Translations under genes and position numbers: made by a program
The notes under the pieces: generated by a model
Databases searched by the model: none
What the model was told of the DNA's origin: nothing
The model's input: only the letters and a program-made list of their open reading frames with translations
From: Silene noctiflora
Lineage: Eukaryota > Streptophyta > Magnoliopsida > Caryophyllales > Caryophyllaceae
Assembly (NCBI GenBank): GCA_009801015.1
Contig: VHZZ01006209.1
Span: 3,465 to 30,647 of the forward strand
Reading direction: 5' to 3'
Length of the DNA stretch: 27,183 nt
Shown here: in pieces, positions 1 through 11,100 of the stretch
Numbering within the stretch: position 1 is the first letter of the stretch
Layout: each line of letters opens with the position of its first letter

Positions 1-392
1 CAACCGGCTGCCGGTGTCATGACCGGCTGGGAGACTTTCTGCCTCAACTTCTCTTTTCTTCATTTCTTCATTCTTCTTGCTTTCCCAGCCGGTAGTCCGG
101 CCGCCGGTGGCCTACCCTGCTGGGAGAGTTTCTGCCAGAATTTAACATCTGTGTCAAGTCTTCTATTCACCTCAACTCCCAGCCGGTCAACGGGCTGCCG
201 GTGGCCTACCCGGCTGGGAGAGTCTCTGACTCGATTCCAAAATTTGGCTAAGGCTTCGACCAAAAGGGGCTCCCAGCCGGTCAACCGGCCGCCGGTGGCC
301 TACCGGCTGGGAGGTCTTCTTGACTTCTTTCCTTTCTAAGTAAATGGCTTCCCTAGCCGGCTGGCCGGCTGCCGGTGGCCTACCGGCTGGGA
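1..392. repeat. Tandem array of palindromic GC-rich repeat cores
   Basis: Five copies of a roughly 42-46 bp core lie near 1-34 (cut by the window edge), 84-127, 178-223, 272-313 and 351-392. Complete cores begin with CCCAGCCGGT, have a middle like CCGCCGGTGGCC, and end with ACCGGCTGGGAG or a close variant, so the two ends are inverted repeats and each core could fold into a stem of about 10-11 bp. Cores are separated by 37-50 bp of T-rich sequence that starts similarly (AGAGTTTCTG-like) and then diverges. The repeat step is about 94, 94 and 79 bp, not a multiple of three, so the open frames across it are not a repeated protein. The cores are far richer in GC and CpG than the DNA around them. 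I do not recognise the family. Confidence 0.85.
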
Positions 393-2400
393 ACCACTGG
401 GCAGATTTTTCCTTCTTTCTCTCCACTTTCCGAAACAGGCCCTTTGGCACCTATTTCCTTGATTTCCGCACCAATTCCTGCGAGGCGAGGCATGTAGTCA
501 TAGTACGGGAAATAGGGGGACAAAATGTACGTAAGGGCACGCAAAACCGCGCAAATCGGGTCAAAATGGGAAGAGAAGAATATGGAAATGAGACTAAATC
601 GAGTTCTTATCACATTATGGTCAATTTGGTTAACACAATAATTTCAGAGAGACCTCTCACATGATGGGGTTGAGAGACTCATTGAATTTCTTTTTTCCCT
701 ATTATATTTCCCACTAAATTAGTGCGAAACGGTCTTTCATGAAACTTACTGGTTAACACAAAAATTAGGAAAATAGTTTAGCAAAAATGGTTATTTTGGA
801 AATTAGTTTTGCTCTTAAGGTCATTTAGGCAAAAAAACCCATATTATACGGAGTATATAATTTCGTCTTAATGTGCTATAAAACTTAAACTTTTTTCTCT
901 AGGTAAAGAAAAAGCTTTGCGACAGCTGGGAAATATTTCGAATTTATCTACTTTATGTTATTCCTTTGCTCTATAGTTATTTTCTTTATCATTTACATAA
1001 AAATGAATCTTATTGCCCCCTATTTAAATGTACTCCTATACTATGTGGACATTGCCATATTTTCGCAGCTACTATATGTCTAAATTCATCTCGGTCTCCA
1101 TATTATTGGTGCTATAAACTGGTGCATATATATATTAAGTAGCGAATCGCCAATCATTTCTACTTTTATCGAGTGGTGAGTTACCAATCATTTTATTTCA
1201 CGGTTTTGTACGATATTTAACATAAGTCAATCAAATCTTTACGTTTTCTTTATTGGGTTTTTTTTATCAAATCATAATAGATAAATGATCTTGGTATTTC
1301 GATTATCCATTCATGTAGCTCCTATTGAAATGCAAGAATTACCAACTTTGAACGACTGATGTCCTGTAGGAAAAGATGCAACATTTCCGACTACAATGAA
1401 AATATGGCTACGCAGCAGACATCGTCTTTCTTTATATGTTTCCAACTTTCCGATTACAATGAAAATATACAAAACTCATTAAGCAATGTTGGAATTAGTA
1501 TACCTACCAATTAAGTCCTGCCTATGAAGGAAAAAGTTATGAAAACGATTCCTCCAAGTAGAACACCTCGAAAACGACCGATGTCTTGTATTATTAGAGC
1601 TCTTTATTGTGACAATGTGACACCATGTATGAATTTGATGTAACCAGCAAAATTGACCAAATAAGTATGCTTTGTAAGAAAATGCAATGAACAGGTTACC
1701 TCTGAAGGGAGTATCATGTACTGCAGTCAGCAGGAGACTTCACAGGTTACTATGAAGGGCAAGAACAGAACACGGTCTGATTTCTAAGTCGTAAAATCAC
1801 ATTTCAGCAAAGTAACAGTCCAATTTATTTACCATGTACTTCCTCTGTCCATGACAGAACACGGTCTGATTCATATGCTACTGATACCATCAAATTTTGA
1901 TTTCTAAGTCGTAAAAATATGGCTACACAGCAGACATCATTACCGCAATGCCTCAATGGCTCGAGCAAATTGCAGGGTAAGGAGAGAGTTAGATGAACGA
2001 AGCTGACTTTTGTATTAGCCACATAAACAGACGGTTCCAAATCACGCAGGATGATTTGACTAACTGTAGATCAGCATATACGAAGGAAGGGGCCTGGTTG
2101 CATCTCTCAACCACGGACGATCTGCAATGCATGATTTAATGCTTTGTCCCTCATTATAGTGTACATTGACATTACAAATGACGCAAAAACAAACATAAGA
2201 TTGTCTTGCAGGGGTGACCTTCTGATGTTAGACAACTTATATGACAAAATGAATGTTGCATCAGGTTTCGGCATACAGCAGATTGTTTGAAATCTGCTAC
2301 ATCTAGTTCCAACTAACTGTCGACTATGATTGAAGTTGGTGTATTAATACGAGTTCACGACTGTGGGTTTTGAGTTCAGGTTAATGAACTCAGTTTATGT
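393..2400. other. Gene-free AT-rich stretch
   Basis: No ORF here has recognisable domains or a credible exon structure. The sequence is AT-rich with scattered short repeats; GGTTAACACAA-type words occur twice, near 630 and 752. A 71-codon minus-strand frame at 1825-2040 is the longest candidate but matches nothing I know and lies in a patch of shuffled repeats. Confidence 0.5.
1384..1939. repeat. Cluster of shuffled short direct repeats
   Basis: Several words recur out of order. TTTCCGACTACAATGAAAAT at 1384 returns with one change at 1447. AAATATGGCTACGCAGCAGA near 1401 returns near 1914. ACAGAACACGGTCTGATT at 1765 returns at 1854. TTTCTAAGTCGTAAAA at 1781 returns at 1901, but the two words are adjacent in the first copy and separated by about 28 bp in the second. 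ACAGGTTAC followed by TGAAGGG also occurs near 1690 and 1742. This looks like a locally rearranged or partly duplicated segment, possibly a decayed gene or transposon. No coding function is supported. Confidence 0.6.
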
Positions 2401-2411
2401 GTTTTGTATTA

Positions 2412-2509
2412 ATTAACATCCGTTCCAAATCTCAATCATTTGTTTAACTTTAATTAAAACACTTCAGACAAATAATATAAAAAAGTAAATAAATAATTGA
2501 CACTACTCA
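2412..2509. mobile_element. Degenerate Stowaway-like MITE remnant
   Basis: The left side reads CATCCGTTCC then CAATCATTTGTTTAA, the typical plant Stowaway terminus. The right side has AAATAAATAATTGACACTAC, a decayed complement of it. Ends and TA target duplication are not clear, so this is a tentative older copy of the family seen at 3216, 16881, 20532 and 25792. Confidence 0.45.
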
Positions 2510-2588
2510 CGATTCATGAATTCCAAAAGTTACGTAAAACAGTTTTTGGATAATTATTCTAAGGAGTAATAATTCCTTTTTTTTTTTT

Positions 2589-2960
2589 NTTTTTTTTTTT
2601 TATGATAAGGTAAGAAAACTAGATTGATTATCTAGAGGGTACGTACATAACACGAGATGCTGAGTATGAAAAGCTGAATGGAAACAGGCCTGGATTGTGA
2701 ATGGTCTGAGGAAATAAGCGTAGTTGTTAGTTGTAAGAAAAGTTGGATTGTGAATGGGCTTGAAGGTGCTTTTCTTTTGGACTTAATACAAAATTCAGCC
2801 CTACTTACAATTCATTCTCATGCACAAATCTCTTTTTAAGTTAAGTTTAATTTATAAATTTCTCAACTTGTTTTAATGATTTTTTCTTCCCGAATATAAT
2901 AATCTCGGTTTATATTATTGTTTTATAGAGAGCAAGTAATATGCGTCAAATCATTCTCNN
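2589..2960. other. Undetermined bases in the assembly
   Basis: Position 2589, inside a long T run, and positions 2959-2960 are N. The T run near 2576-2601 is probably a low-quality homopolymer, so its length should not be trusted. No gene is affected. Confidence 0.9.
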
Positions 2961-3215
2961 ACAATTGTATTTAGACTTGTATTTTATTTTAATTAAAAAT
3001 TGTTTTAATTTGATGAAAAGATATTTTAATGAAAAATTAATAGTTTAATGTTCATTTGTTTTCTTATTAAGTAAATAAAAGTTTGGAGGGAACCTTTTGA
3101 GATTTCTTATATATGGTAAAGAATATGACTAAAAATAGATAGTGAAATGTGTCTTAGGCGGGAAAATTTTAGCTTTGTTAATCTTTTAGTATATAAAAAA
3201 GGGATTTTGTTTATA

Positions 3216-3401
3216 GTCTCTCATCCATTTGTTTACATTTTTATATTAATAATAGTTTGAAGGGTAGTTTGATTATTCCACATAACTTATTTTCTGCTTG
3301 TCACTCAATAAAAACATTCACCAAGGCACTAATGGTTTTCTCCCATCTCCTTGGTTTTTATGCCAAAATCAAATGTAAACAAATCACTGGGACAGATGAA
3401 G
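3216..3401. mobile_element. Stowaway-like MITE (Tc1/Mariner type)
   Basis: Inverted ends face each other: GTCTCTCATCCATTTGTTTA on the left, and on the right AATGTAAACAAATCACTGGG followed by ACAGATGAAG. TA dinucleotides flank both ends (3214-3215 and 3402-3403), as expected for Tc1/Mariner-type insertions. About 186 bp, with no coding capacity. The right arm has a few extra bases relative to the left, so it is not a young copy. Confidence 0.7.
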
Positions 3402-3737
3402 TATAAGTTTATAAAAGTTCAATTGCAATATATTTAAAAAACTTTAAGTTAACTTGTATTTTTTTTTTGTAGACCATCTTCTTTAGTCCGGATTCGAGTC
3501 GGATGAGATCACTAAGGCAGTAAAACTCTCCCTTGTGATTAACGCTATTGGACTCCCAGGTCTTTAGCCGAGACATCTAATTAGGCTAAAATAACCCCTT
3601 ATCCGTTAATCTTTGTGTTCACGGGTTAAGTTAACTTCCAGTATTAGGTTATGTTTTTTTCAACCTTGTTAAGTTAACTTATACACGCATCTCCTCTCCC
3701 TCCTTTTTTTATTTTTGGTTATACCTGGGAGTGATTA

Positions 3738-4054
3738 GAGCATCCGCAAATGTGAGACTCCCCATATTTTCTCTTTCCTTTGCTTATTCATCCATTTCAT
3801 TTTCCACTAACTTTTCTATTTACCCTTCTCATTTCATAATTACATCTATGCAATAATGGAGTTCCCCAATTCACACACAAAAATTTGAGAACCTCCTCAA
3901 AAGTAAGACAAATTGCCTTACTTTTTTTTGGAGACCTCCCCTAAAAACAGCGGAGCCCAAAATTATGGGGAGGTTAATGCAATAATGGGGTTGCTCATTT
4001 GAGGAAAGAGAACGTAAATGATGGGGAGGTGATTTGTCGCCTTTGCGGATGCTC
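3738..4054. mobile_element. Tourist-like MITE (PIF/Harbinger type), 317 bp
   Basis: The left end GAGCATCCGCAAATG is matched in reverse complement by the right end CCTTTGCGGATGCTC. The element is flanked by TTA at 3735-3737 and 4055-4057, the 3-bp target duplication typical of PIF/Harbinger elements. Inside, the words CAATAATGGAGTT and CAATAATGGGGTT repeat near 3852 and 3979. No transposase is encoded; the short open frames are incidental. Confidence 0.88.
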
Positions 4055-4057
4055 TTA

Positions 4058-4500
4058 AACAAAGGGAGATGACGTTGTTAGCCCATTATAATGGACTAAG
4101 GTTGGAGTCATGCAACCGAGGTGGTTGTAGTGGCATTATGATGGACGTAGCTTTAGGTGGAGCTGTGGAGGTTACTGGCCTTGAAAATGGTGGAGGTGAG
4201 ACTAGATTGGTGATTTGGTGGTGACGATACTGAATGATGATGGTAATGCTAGACGCAGAGTGAGGGTATTGGCCAATTTAATTTAACATTCTTCCCAAAA
4301 TTAAATCAAATTTATTCACTTGAGAATAATTTAACTTCAAAAAAATTTCGTTAACCAATCTCATCAGTCATAAGTTCATACGCTATTTATTTTTTAAAAC
4401 AAGACGTAAGATTAATACAATACATGGAGAGGAGGTTTATACTCGTGTCCTGTTGTCACAACACGTCTCTATCTTAACAATTAGGCTAAGACCTTTCCGG
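4058..4500. other. Gene-free stretch, partly G/T-rich
   Basis: Positions about 4080-4265 are rich in G and T with many GGTGG/GATGG words; the rest is AT-rich. I see no ORF, RNA gene or clear element ends. Confidence 0.45.
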
Positions 4501-4510
4501 TAACCATAGG

Positions 4511-4780
4511 TAGAGGTGGCATCGGGGTGGGGTCGGGCCAGGCTCTTCTGGTCAGTCCCGGGCCAGGCCAGGGGGGAGGGTGGGCGTCGCCGGGCTGGGA
4601 TTGTGTCTGGCCCGGGTCGGGGGGGGTCAGAGGCGGGACGGATCTGGGTATTGTCACCCGGGTCAGGCCAGGCAGAGGGGCGGGCTGGGGCGCGGGTCTG
4701 GCCAAGCTGGGCCGGACTGTTTGCTAGGGGGCTAAACCAGGCGGGTCGAACCGGGTCAACCCGTGCCGATGACCATATCT
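4511..4780. mobile_element. G-rich non-autonomous element with 9-bp target duplication
   Basis: The word AACCATAGG occurs immediately on both sides (4502-4510 and 4781-4789), a perfect 9-bp target duplication as made by Mutator-like transposition. The left end AGAGGTGGCATCGG and the right end CCGATGACCATATCT form imperfect inverted repeats. The interior is a degenerate array of CGGGCC/GGGTC words, very G-rich on the + strand. At 4574-4594 three closely spaced G runs plus a fourth fit a G-quadruplex pattern. Plant genomes often carry GGGTCG-type arrays bounded by AGAGGTGGCA-type ends, and this looks like one of them. It ends 80 bp before the TATA box of the next gene. Family assignment to Mutator-like elements is inference from the 9-bp duplication. 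Confidence 0.72.
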
Positions 4781-4860
4781 AACCATAGGCCATATGCCCA
4801 AAGTTGATCATGTGATTGACCCATGCCAAACAGGTACCTTGGTAGTAATTAATTCTACCC

Positions 4861-4867
4861 TATAAAT
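4861..4867 (+). promoter_or_regulatory. TATA box of the coiled-coil protein gene
   Basis: TATAAATGG lies 308-314 bp before the ATG at 5175 and is followed by a CT-rich leader (CTTCTCTCTCTATTTATCCC region), typical of plant core promoters. The start of transcription is predicted near 4890-4900. Confidence 0.6.
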
Positions 4868-5081
4868 GGCGGGAGTCTCTTTACTATCCAATTTCCAGTC
4901 TCACAATTCACCTTCCCTTCTCTCTCTATTTATCCCCCTTTTTACTGCTTCTTGTCAACGATCTACCCTAATTATTAACCCTTAAAAAACCCTTCCATTC
5001 CCAAAATCGCTTTCATCCCACTTCTCAGTCTCATCCATACTTACTTTCCCCCAATTTAATTCTACATTTTCGTCTCTTTCG

Positions 5082-5123
5082 ATGCCCTTGATTTCTAGGG
5101 TTTTGGTTTTCTTCGTTATCTGA
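5082..5123 (+). promoter_or_regulatory. Upstream ORF in the 5' leader, 13 codons
   Basis: The only ATG between the predicted transcription start and the main start at 5175 opens a short frame (MPLISRVLVFFVI) that ends in TGA at 5121-5123, 51 bp before the main ATG. It could lower translation of the main frame. The peptide is not one I recognise as a conserved uORF. Confidence 0.45.
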
Positions 5124-5174
5124 AAAACCCATATAAATTAGGGTTTGATTTCTGTTTTTTCTATTTAATCTGTA

Positions 5175-8100
5175 ATGGAGGCTGCCGCAGCGAGTGCTGC
5201 GCGTGGCGTTTCGATGTCTCAGTCGTCTTCTCCGTCTCGAAAACAATGGAGGGTCGTTTCGGAACACCCGGCTCGAAACGCTGGAAATGAGGTATGATTT
5301 TTGAACAATTATGCATTAGAAAGATTGTTGCTTTTTGTTAGATTGTTGTTTGCATTGCTGTTAATTAGGGTTTGGCTGTAAAAAGTTAGGGTTTTGACAA
5401 CGAATTTGGTTTATTTTGATATAGGAGGTAGACCGGTCGAGATTAGGGCAATCTGATGAACGTACCATATATGAGGTAACGCGTTTGTTAGCTGAAGTAG
5501 ATTATGGAGTTAATGTTCGGGTTTGTGTCAAAAAAATGCGAGTTGTTTAATGTGTTTGGCTGTGTTTTTGTTTAAGGTACAGCAGGGACAAGAGCTTCGG
5601 GATGTAATGGAATTCTGTTCTATACAAATGGATGGCATTGTGAGTGTCGACGATGGAATTGTGCAGCAAAGAATTCATAATTTGGCTAGGCAGAGAGAGG
5701 AGATGCAGCAGGTAGAGATTGAACTTAGGGCTCAGCTGATTGCGAAAGCGGAGATTGTTGAAATGCAGAATAATTTTGAAGCTCAGTTTAAGGAACAATC
5801 TAGTACTATGTCTAGGCTTCAGGTGGTTGAAAAGTGTTATATAATTGATGGATCATGTCGTTTCTTTGGTTACGGAGTTAGGAATTGTCAGGTTGACCGT
5901 GTTTGTTTTCGCAGGAACAACTTCGTGAAAAGGAACAGTCGATACATGAGCTTGAGAGGAAGATGGAAGAGAAGGAAAGAGAGTTGCATGCAGTGAGATT
6001 GGATAATGAAGCGGTATGTTACAGGAAAATTGGGTTGCATTATCCTTTGTGTTGTTAGGGTTTGTGCTCTTTGTACCTATTTTGTTTGACACGTCTTTGA
6101 TTGATAGGCTTGGGCTAAGGAAGACCTACTGCGGGAACAAAGCAATGAAATAGCCAACTACCGGTGAGCCTTGCTAGCTTGTCTGATTCTCTTGACACAT
6201 AGTCGGGATTGTGCTTTACTGTGTATGATGATATTCTTCCCAATGTGATTTAAGGAATGAGTTTACCGGGTTTTTCATATAGGAGGGAGCATGATAGCAT
6301 TGAAGCTGAGAGAGCTCATCATAGACAACAGATACATGAACTACAAGAACATATACAGGAGAAAGAGAGACAGATGTTGGAATTGCAAGATCAGGTATGC
6401 TGCAAGCACAGATTATGTTTGTTTGCGTGTTAAAGCCATGCATATAATATTCTATGTTCGAGTGCAGTCATTTATCTGTAATGATTAGTAGGCAGAGCTG
6501 ACATTATGGTCGCTGATAGATTTTGTGATGTGCTTATTATGACAGCATAGGGTAGCTCAAGAGACAATACTTTACAAGGACGAACAGATTAGGGAAGCAC
6601 AAGCTTGGATGGGTCGAGTTCAGGAAATTGATGTTTTGCAATCAAGTACATTGCAAGCTGAGCTAAGAGAACGGACTGAACAATTTAATCAGCTTTGGCT
6701 TGGCTCGCAAAGACAGGTTGAATTAATGGTCTTTTAACATAAAATAGTTTGCCATTTAAATTTGGTTGTTTCTATATGGTTGCATCATTTCATTGCGTCA
6801 TGTTAAATCATGTCAAAACTCTAAAGCTATCTTATGGGCGTGTGCCAATTTTATGTGTATGCCTAAGATTTAGTTTTATCTAAATTATTAGTGTTGGGTT
6901 AGTATTTTTAGCCTAAGATTTAGTTTTATCTTCAACGAGATTTCCATTGTTCCGGGTCATATGGATAGAACGTTTATGTGGTTAACCAATCGACACAATG
7001 GGAAGGCTGTGAGAATTTGAGCAGTTAAGGCTTTGTTACAATAATGCTGGTGATTGTTTGTGATTCTCCTTTGTGTTAGATTAGAAACTCAGCTAACTAT
7101 TTCTAGAGCTATTGCTAAAGGAAATACATATCTTCGCAATAAATATCAACAAACAATTTCTGACCTATATTCAATACCAGTTTGCAGAGATGGAGAGAAT
7201 GCACATGCAGGCCATTCAACAATATCAGCTTGAATTGTCTGCTGTAAGAGGAAACACAGGAGTCTATAATGGCGAATCCAGCATCTCACAAAATGTATCA
7301 AGTGATGGATCTCAAATTGCACAGAACAATGGAAATCTCGTTGAAGCTAATGGAGGTGGTACACCAAATGGTAACTCTGGAGGTCTTGCCAATGGAAATA
7401 CAGAAAATGGTCAGCAATATGCTTCTTCCGGCAATTCGTCTTCTCAGGTAGGTATCATAATACCTTGATTCTCTGTTCAATTTGGTAATAGATACATTTA
7501 TTCTTATTTACTTTCACCGTCTTAAAAGATAGAAATAATAAATTTTGAAAATTTATAACTGCTTTCATGTTGGAAATTATTGTAATTGGTAAAATGGTAA
7601 AGCTGGTGATTACTGTGTTCATTATATTTCGTGGTGATCATATGCTTCTATTTTTTTTCATTCGTCTAGTGTCATTAGTCATCAAGTGGTTTAGTGACTG
7701 TCTGCTTCTGTTGCCCAGTACATGGTTAAGACTTTTTTGTGTCTGTGATCTTCTTAGCTGGTCTAGTTTTAGCTCTGCTAACTATTTCTCCGTAACTACT
7801 AAGAACTGACCTGATGACACTTTTGGTTCTGCTCAGCTATATGAGTTTTTATATAAATTATGAAGTGGAGGGGTTGAGGTTTATTTTGGTTAGGCTGATG
7901 TCACATAATTCTTGGTATGCTATCACATGGGAAATGTATATGGGATGAAGTTTGCTGCTCAGAAATGGAATAAGTCACTGTGATGGATGGATTTATGAAC
8001 TGTGAATTCACCTTGTTTGAAAAACAGTTATATGGGGGAGCCAGGCAATTCTCTATAGTAATGCCTGAGAGCACTGAGATATCTTATTTTCAGGATGAAA

Positions 8101-11100
8101 ACCTGTAAAACTTTGTAGTTAATAGCGTAGTTCAGGCCCCATGATTTGTCCTCTGCTTTAATGTCTTTTGTAAAGTGGGCGGGTTTCAGGTTGGAGTGGA
8201 GGTGGGAGATGGATTGGATCTTGGATTGAATTGTGGATGATTATAAACAGAACAATTTGGGCAGTCACTAGTTTTATGTAATTTGGTGATTTGGGTTATG
8301 GATTAATGCTTAACACTCTTAATGTGTGTGCAATATTTAGATTTTAAGCAAGCGCCATAATTCGATATGAATACATAACATATGATACATGATACGTTGG
8401 TAGTAGTTAGTGATACATAGATTTTAAGCAAGCGCCATGATAGAATAGGCTTGCACGGTTAGCCGAGGGTTGAGTGAATCCAATAACCCATGTTTTCAGG
8501 GCTGTGGTTTGCAATTGGATCAAATTTTTCTCGTGGTCCTCACATTAAAATATTAGGATTTTGAGATTTCCTGAATAGCATCTAAACCAGCAGAGTGGGG
8601 TAGTTGCTTTGTCAGATGGATCAGTTAGCGGGAAATTTCAGGATTTTCTTGATGAGAGGTGGAATGTATCTTTGTCATCTTGTAGGAAATGGGTTTATCT
8701 TGGAATACTAAATAGTCTGGATTGGAAAATTAATTATGTAAGCAGGTTTAGTGAATGATCTTTAATCCTCTCTCTATATATCCTGCTTCTTTATTTCTAA
8801 ACATGTATTGCATCTTTACTTTAAAAGAATATTCTTAGACAGACCTCCAAGCATATTTTAGCTGCATTTTTAACATTATCAACTGGCCATACATTTGAAA
8901 CTGGCATGTAAGATGCAGCTCCCTAGGTTACATTTTTTTTTTTTAATTATTTGGAACATTTTCACTGATCCATACGTTTACAATTCAGATCCTTGGATAG
9001 ATATATACCTGCTCTTGGGGAGGGTCCATATCTTTTTTCTTGTAATACTTTCTGTAAAAACTATTTCCACTTGTTCAATTTTTGGATAAATCATCAGTTC
9101 TATTCAACTTAAGCCTACTTGTGCCAATTTTGGGTTGTCCCTATACCAGCAATGGTACCATTTGTGATTTGTAAGATATTTGGTCATTTGTTATAAGACT
9201 TATCTTTGTGGGCCTGGTTTTTCAACTGTTGTTAAGGATGGAATTTAGCTTGTAGTTTGTTTCTTGCAACCATTACCACTACCTTTGCTTGTGTTTTGTG
9301 TTTGGATGTGTATGAGTGTATGACATAGCCTATTAAAAAATTTCAAATTTAGTTTTCTACCCTGAAGGCCGCTAATTGTGCTTTATGTTTATGTTCTGAA
9401 ATCACTTTTTTTGTTATGGTAGACCAATCATACCCCAAGTCTCCCGCTTACCCCGTCTATCATCGGGATTCCTTCATATCTTCCACCTGGACAAGTATCA
9501 GCAATGCATCCTTATGTTATGCATCAACAAGGAGCTGGTCAGGCTGTAGGATCACATATTCCCCAATCCCATGTTGGCCATTTTCATTCAGTACCGGCAG
9601 TGACATCTTTTCACCAGTGGCAGAACCAACAGGTAAAACCACAGACGTTTCATATGCTTTGCTTGGACATAGGTTTTTTTTCCTCATTATCAACCTTGCT
9701 GATTATTCTCATCGTTTTTAGGCTCCATCAGAGGGTCTCACAAAGTCGTCGGCAGATCAGTTTTCACTGTCCCAGGCTGAAGAAAATTCTTCAAGGTCTG
9801 GGTTCAATTATAGTTATGGGTTTTCTATCAATGAGCCGGCTTTGCAACAAGACTATCTCAGTAACTCTATGGGTCAGAGAGTAGATCCTAGCTCTCAAAT
9901 ATCATCTACTGAGGAGGCACAGGTAATTTTACTTGTATCTTAAAGGGATTCTGTTTGTATAGTCAAATTGTTCGACTTACATAGTTTTTGCCTGCAGACT
10001 CTCGAGTCGGTTGAAAGAAGCTATTTTGTTGATGCTGAAGCTCAGCACAACTTGCAGCAGATCTCTTCACAATTCCATGAGGCTTTACGCTTGGAACCTC
10101 TCAATAATACCACTGACATGAAGGTTTTGCTTTACACCCATGACTTTAATTGTTTAACTTAATTAAATTCATTCTGCATGCTGTAAAAGACTAGGGGTTT
10201 ATTACTTTATTTGGATACAAAAGTAGGAGGAAAGGAGAGGGAGGGGTATGGATAGGAGGGGGATTTCCTTCTCATGTTGGAAGGATTTTAATTTGGCTTT
10301 TGATGGTTCAATCATATCTTTTTCCTTCCCTGTCCTTTCATTTCAAAGCTTTCCTCCAAACAAGGGTTAAAAACATATAGCCAGAAGCTAGAAAAATGGA
10401 AATTAGCATCTGCAGTTATTAGGGTTTACTTTCTTGATTATTGGAGACAATTTTAAACAAATGTCGAGTTTGTACCATGGATTTTAGGTAGCTAGCTGAA
10501 TCTTTATTTGTTATCAGTCATTTCTGGTGTAGGCCGTGTGGTGCGATATTGATTTTAATGTATGTTTGAAAAGTTCCGAGCTGTTAATGCTGAATTGAGG
10601 GCCTTTTGAAAAGCCATTATAGATTGTAAAAAATTTCATTGTTAATTGTATAGAAGTTGAAGTTCTTAGGGTTAACTTGGTTGCTTCTTGGAGATAATCT
10701 CAAATTTCTGGACTTTTTTTTTAACCTGTGACCCTTAGGCTATTGCCAGACAAGCCAAGTCACTTTTTAGTATGGATATTACTGGTGTTGGTGTAATTTG
10801 AACGCAATCTACTCGAAGTTCAGAACTGTTACTTGCTGAGTTGGGGTAATATTGGAAGGCCTAAATAAATTGACATAAATCTCAGACTTTGATAGCTGTA
10901 GTCTTCACTTGTTTTATATACTACATCTCTTGCCACACTTAGAAGCAAGTATATGAAGCCAAAAGTAGCACAGGTGTCTTATCATGTGACTAATAGTCTA
11001 ATAATATATGATTCATTATAGTTCTCATAATCTCATGTAATGTGTATAATAAAAGTACCAATATACTGATATGGTATTTCGATAGGGACATGAGAATGAG

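Noticed and set aside
1-392. CRISPR-like geometry: about 45-bp repeats with about 50-bp divergent spacers
   Set aside because: The setting is clearly a plant nuclear genome, cores vary in length and sequence, spacers share their first bases, and no cas-like gene is present.
19-664. Open frames of about 70-106 codons over the GC-rich repeats, on both strands
   Set aside because: The repeat step of 94 bp shifts frame at each copy and the frames have no domain or splice context; they are by-products of GC-rich sequence with few stops.
1825-2040. 71-codon minus-strand frame, possible F-box-like remnant
   Set aside because: I could not match it to any motif with confidence and it lies among shuffled repeats.
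3476-3600. tRNA or SINE-like B-box word (GGATTCGAGTC) near 3488
   Set aside because: No matching A box at the right distance, no cloverleaf, and no poly(A) or target duplication that I could find.
4481-4782. Proline- or glycine-rich open frames in the G-rich block
   Set aside because: Overlapping open frames on both strands are expected from a low-complexity CGGGCC array; none has a credible gene structure.
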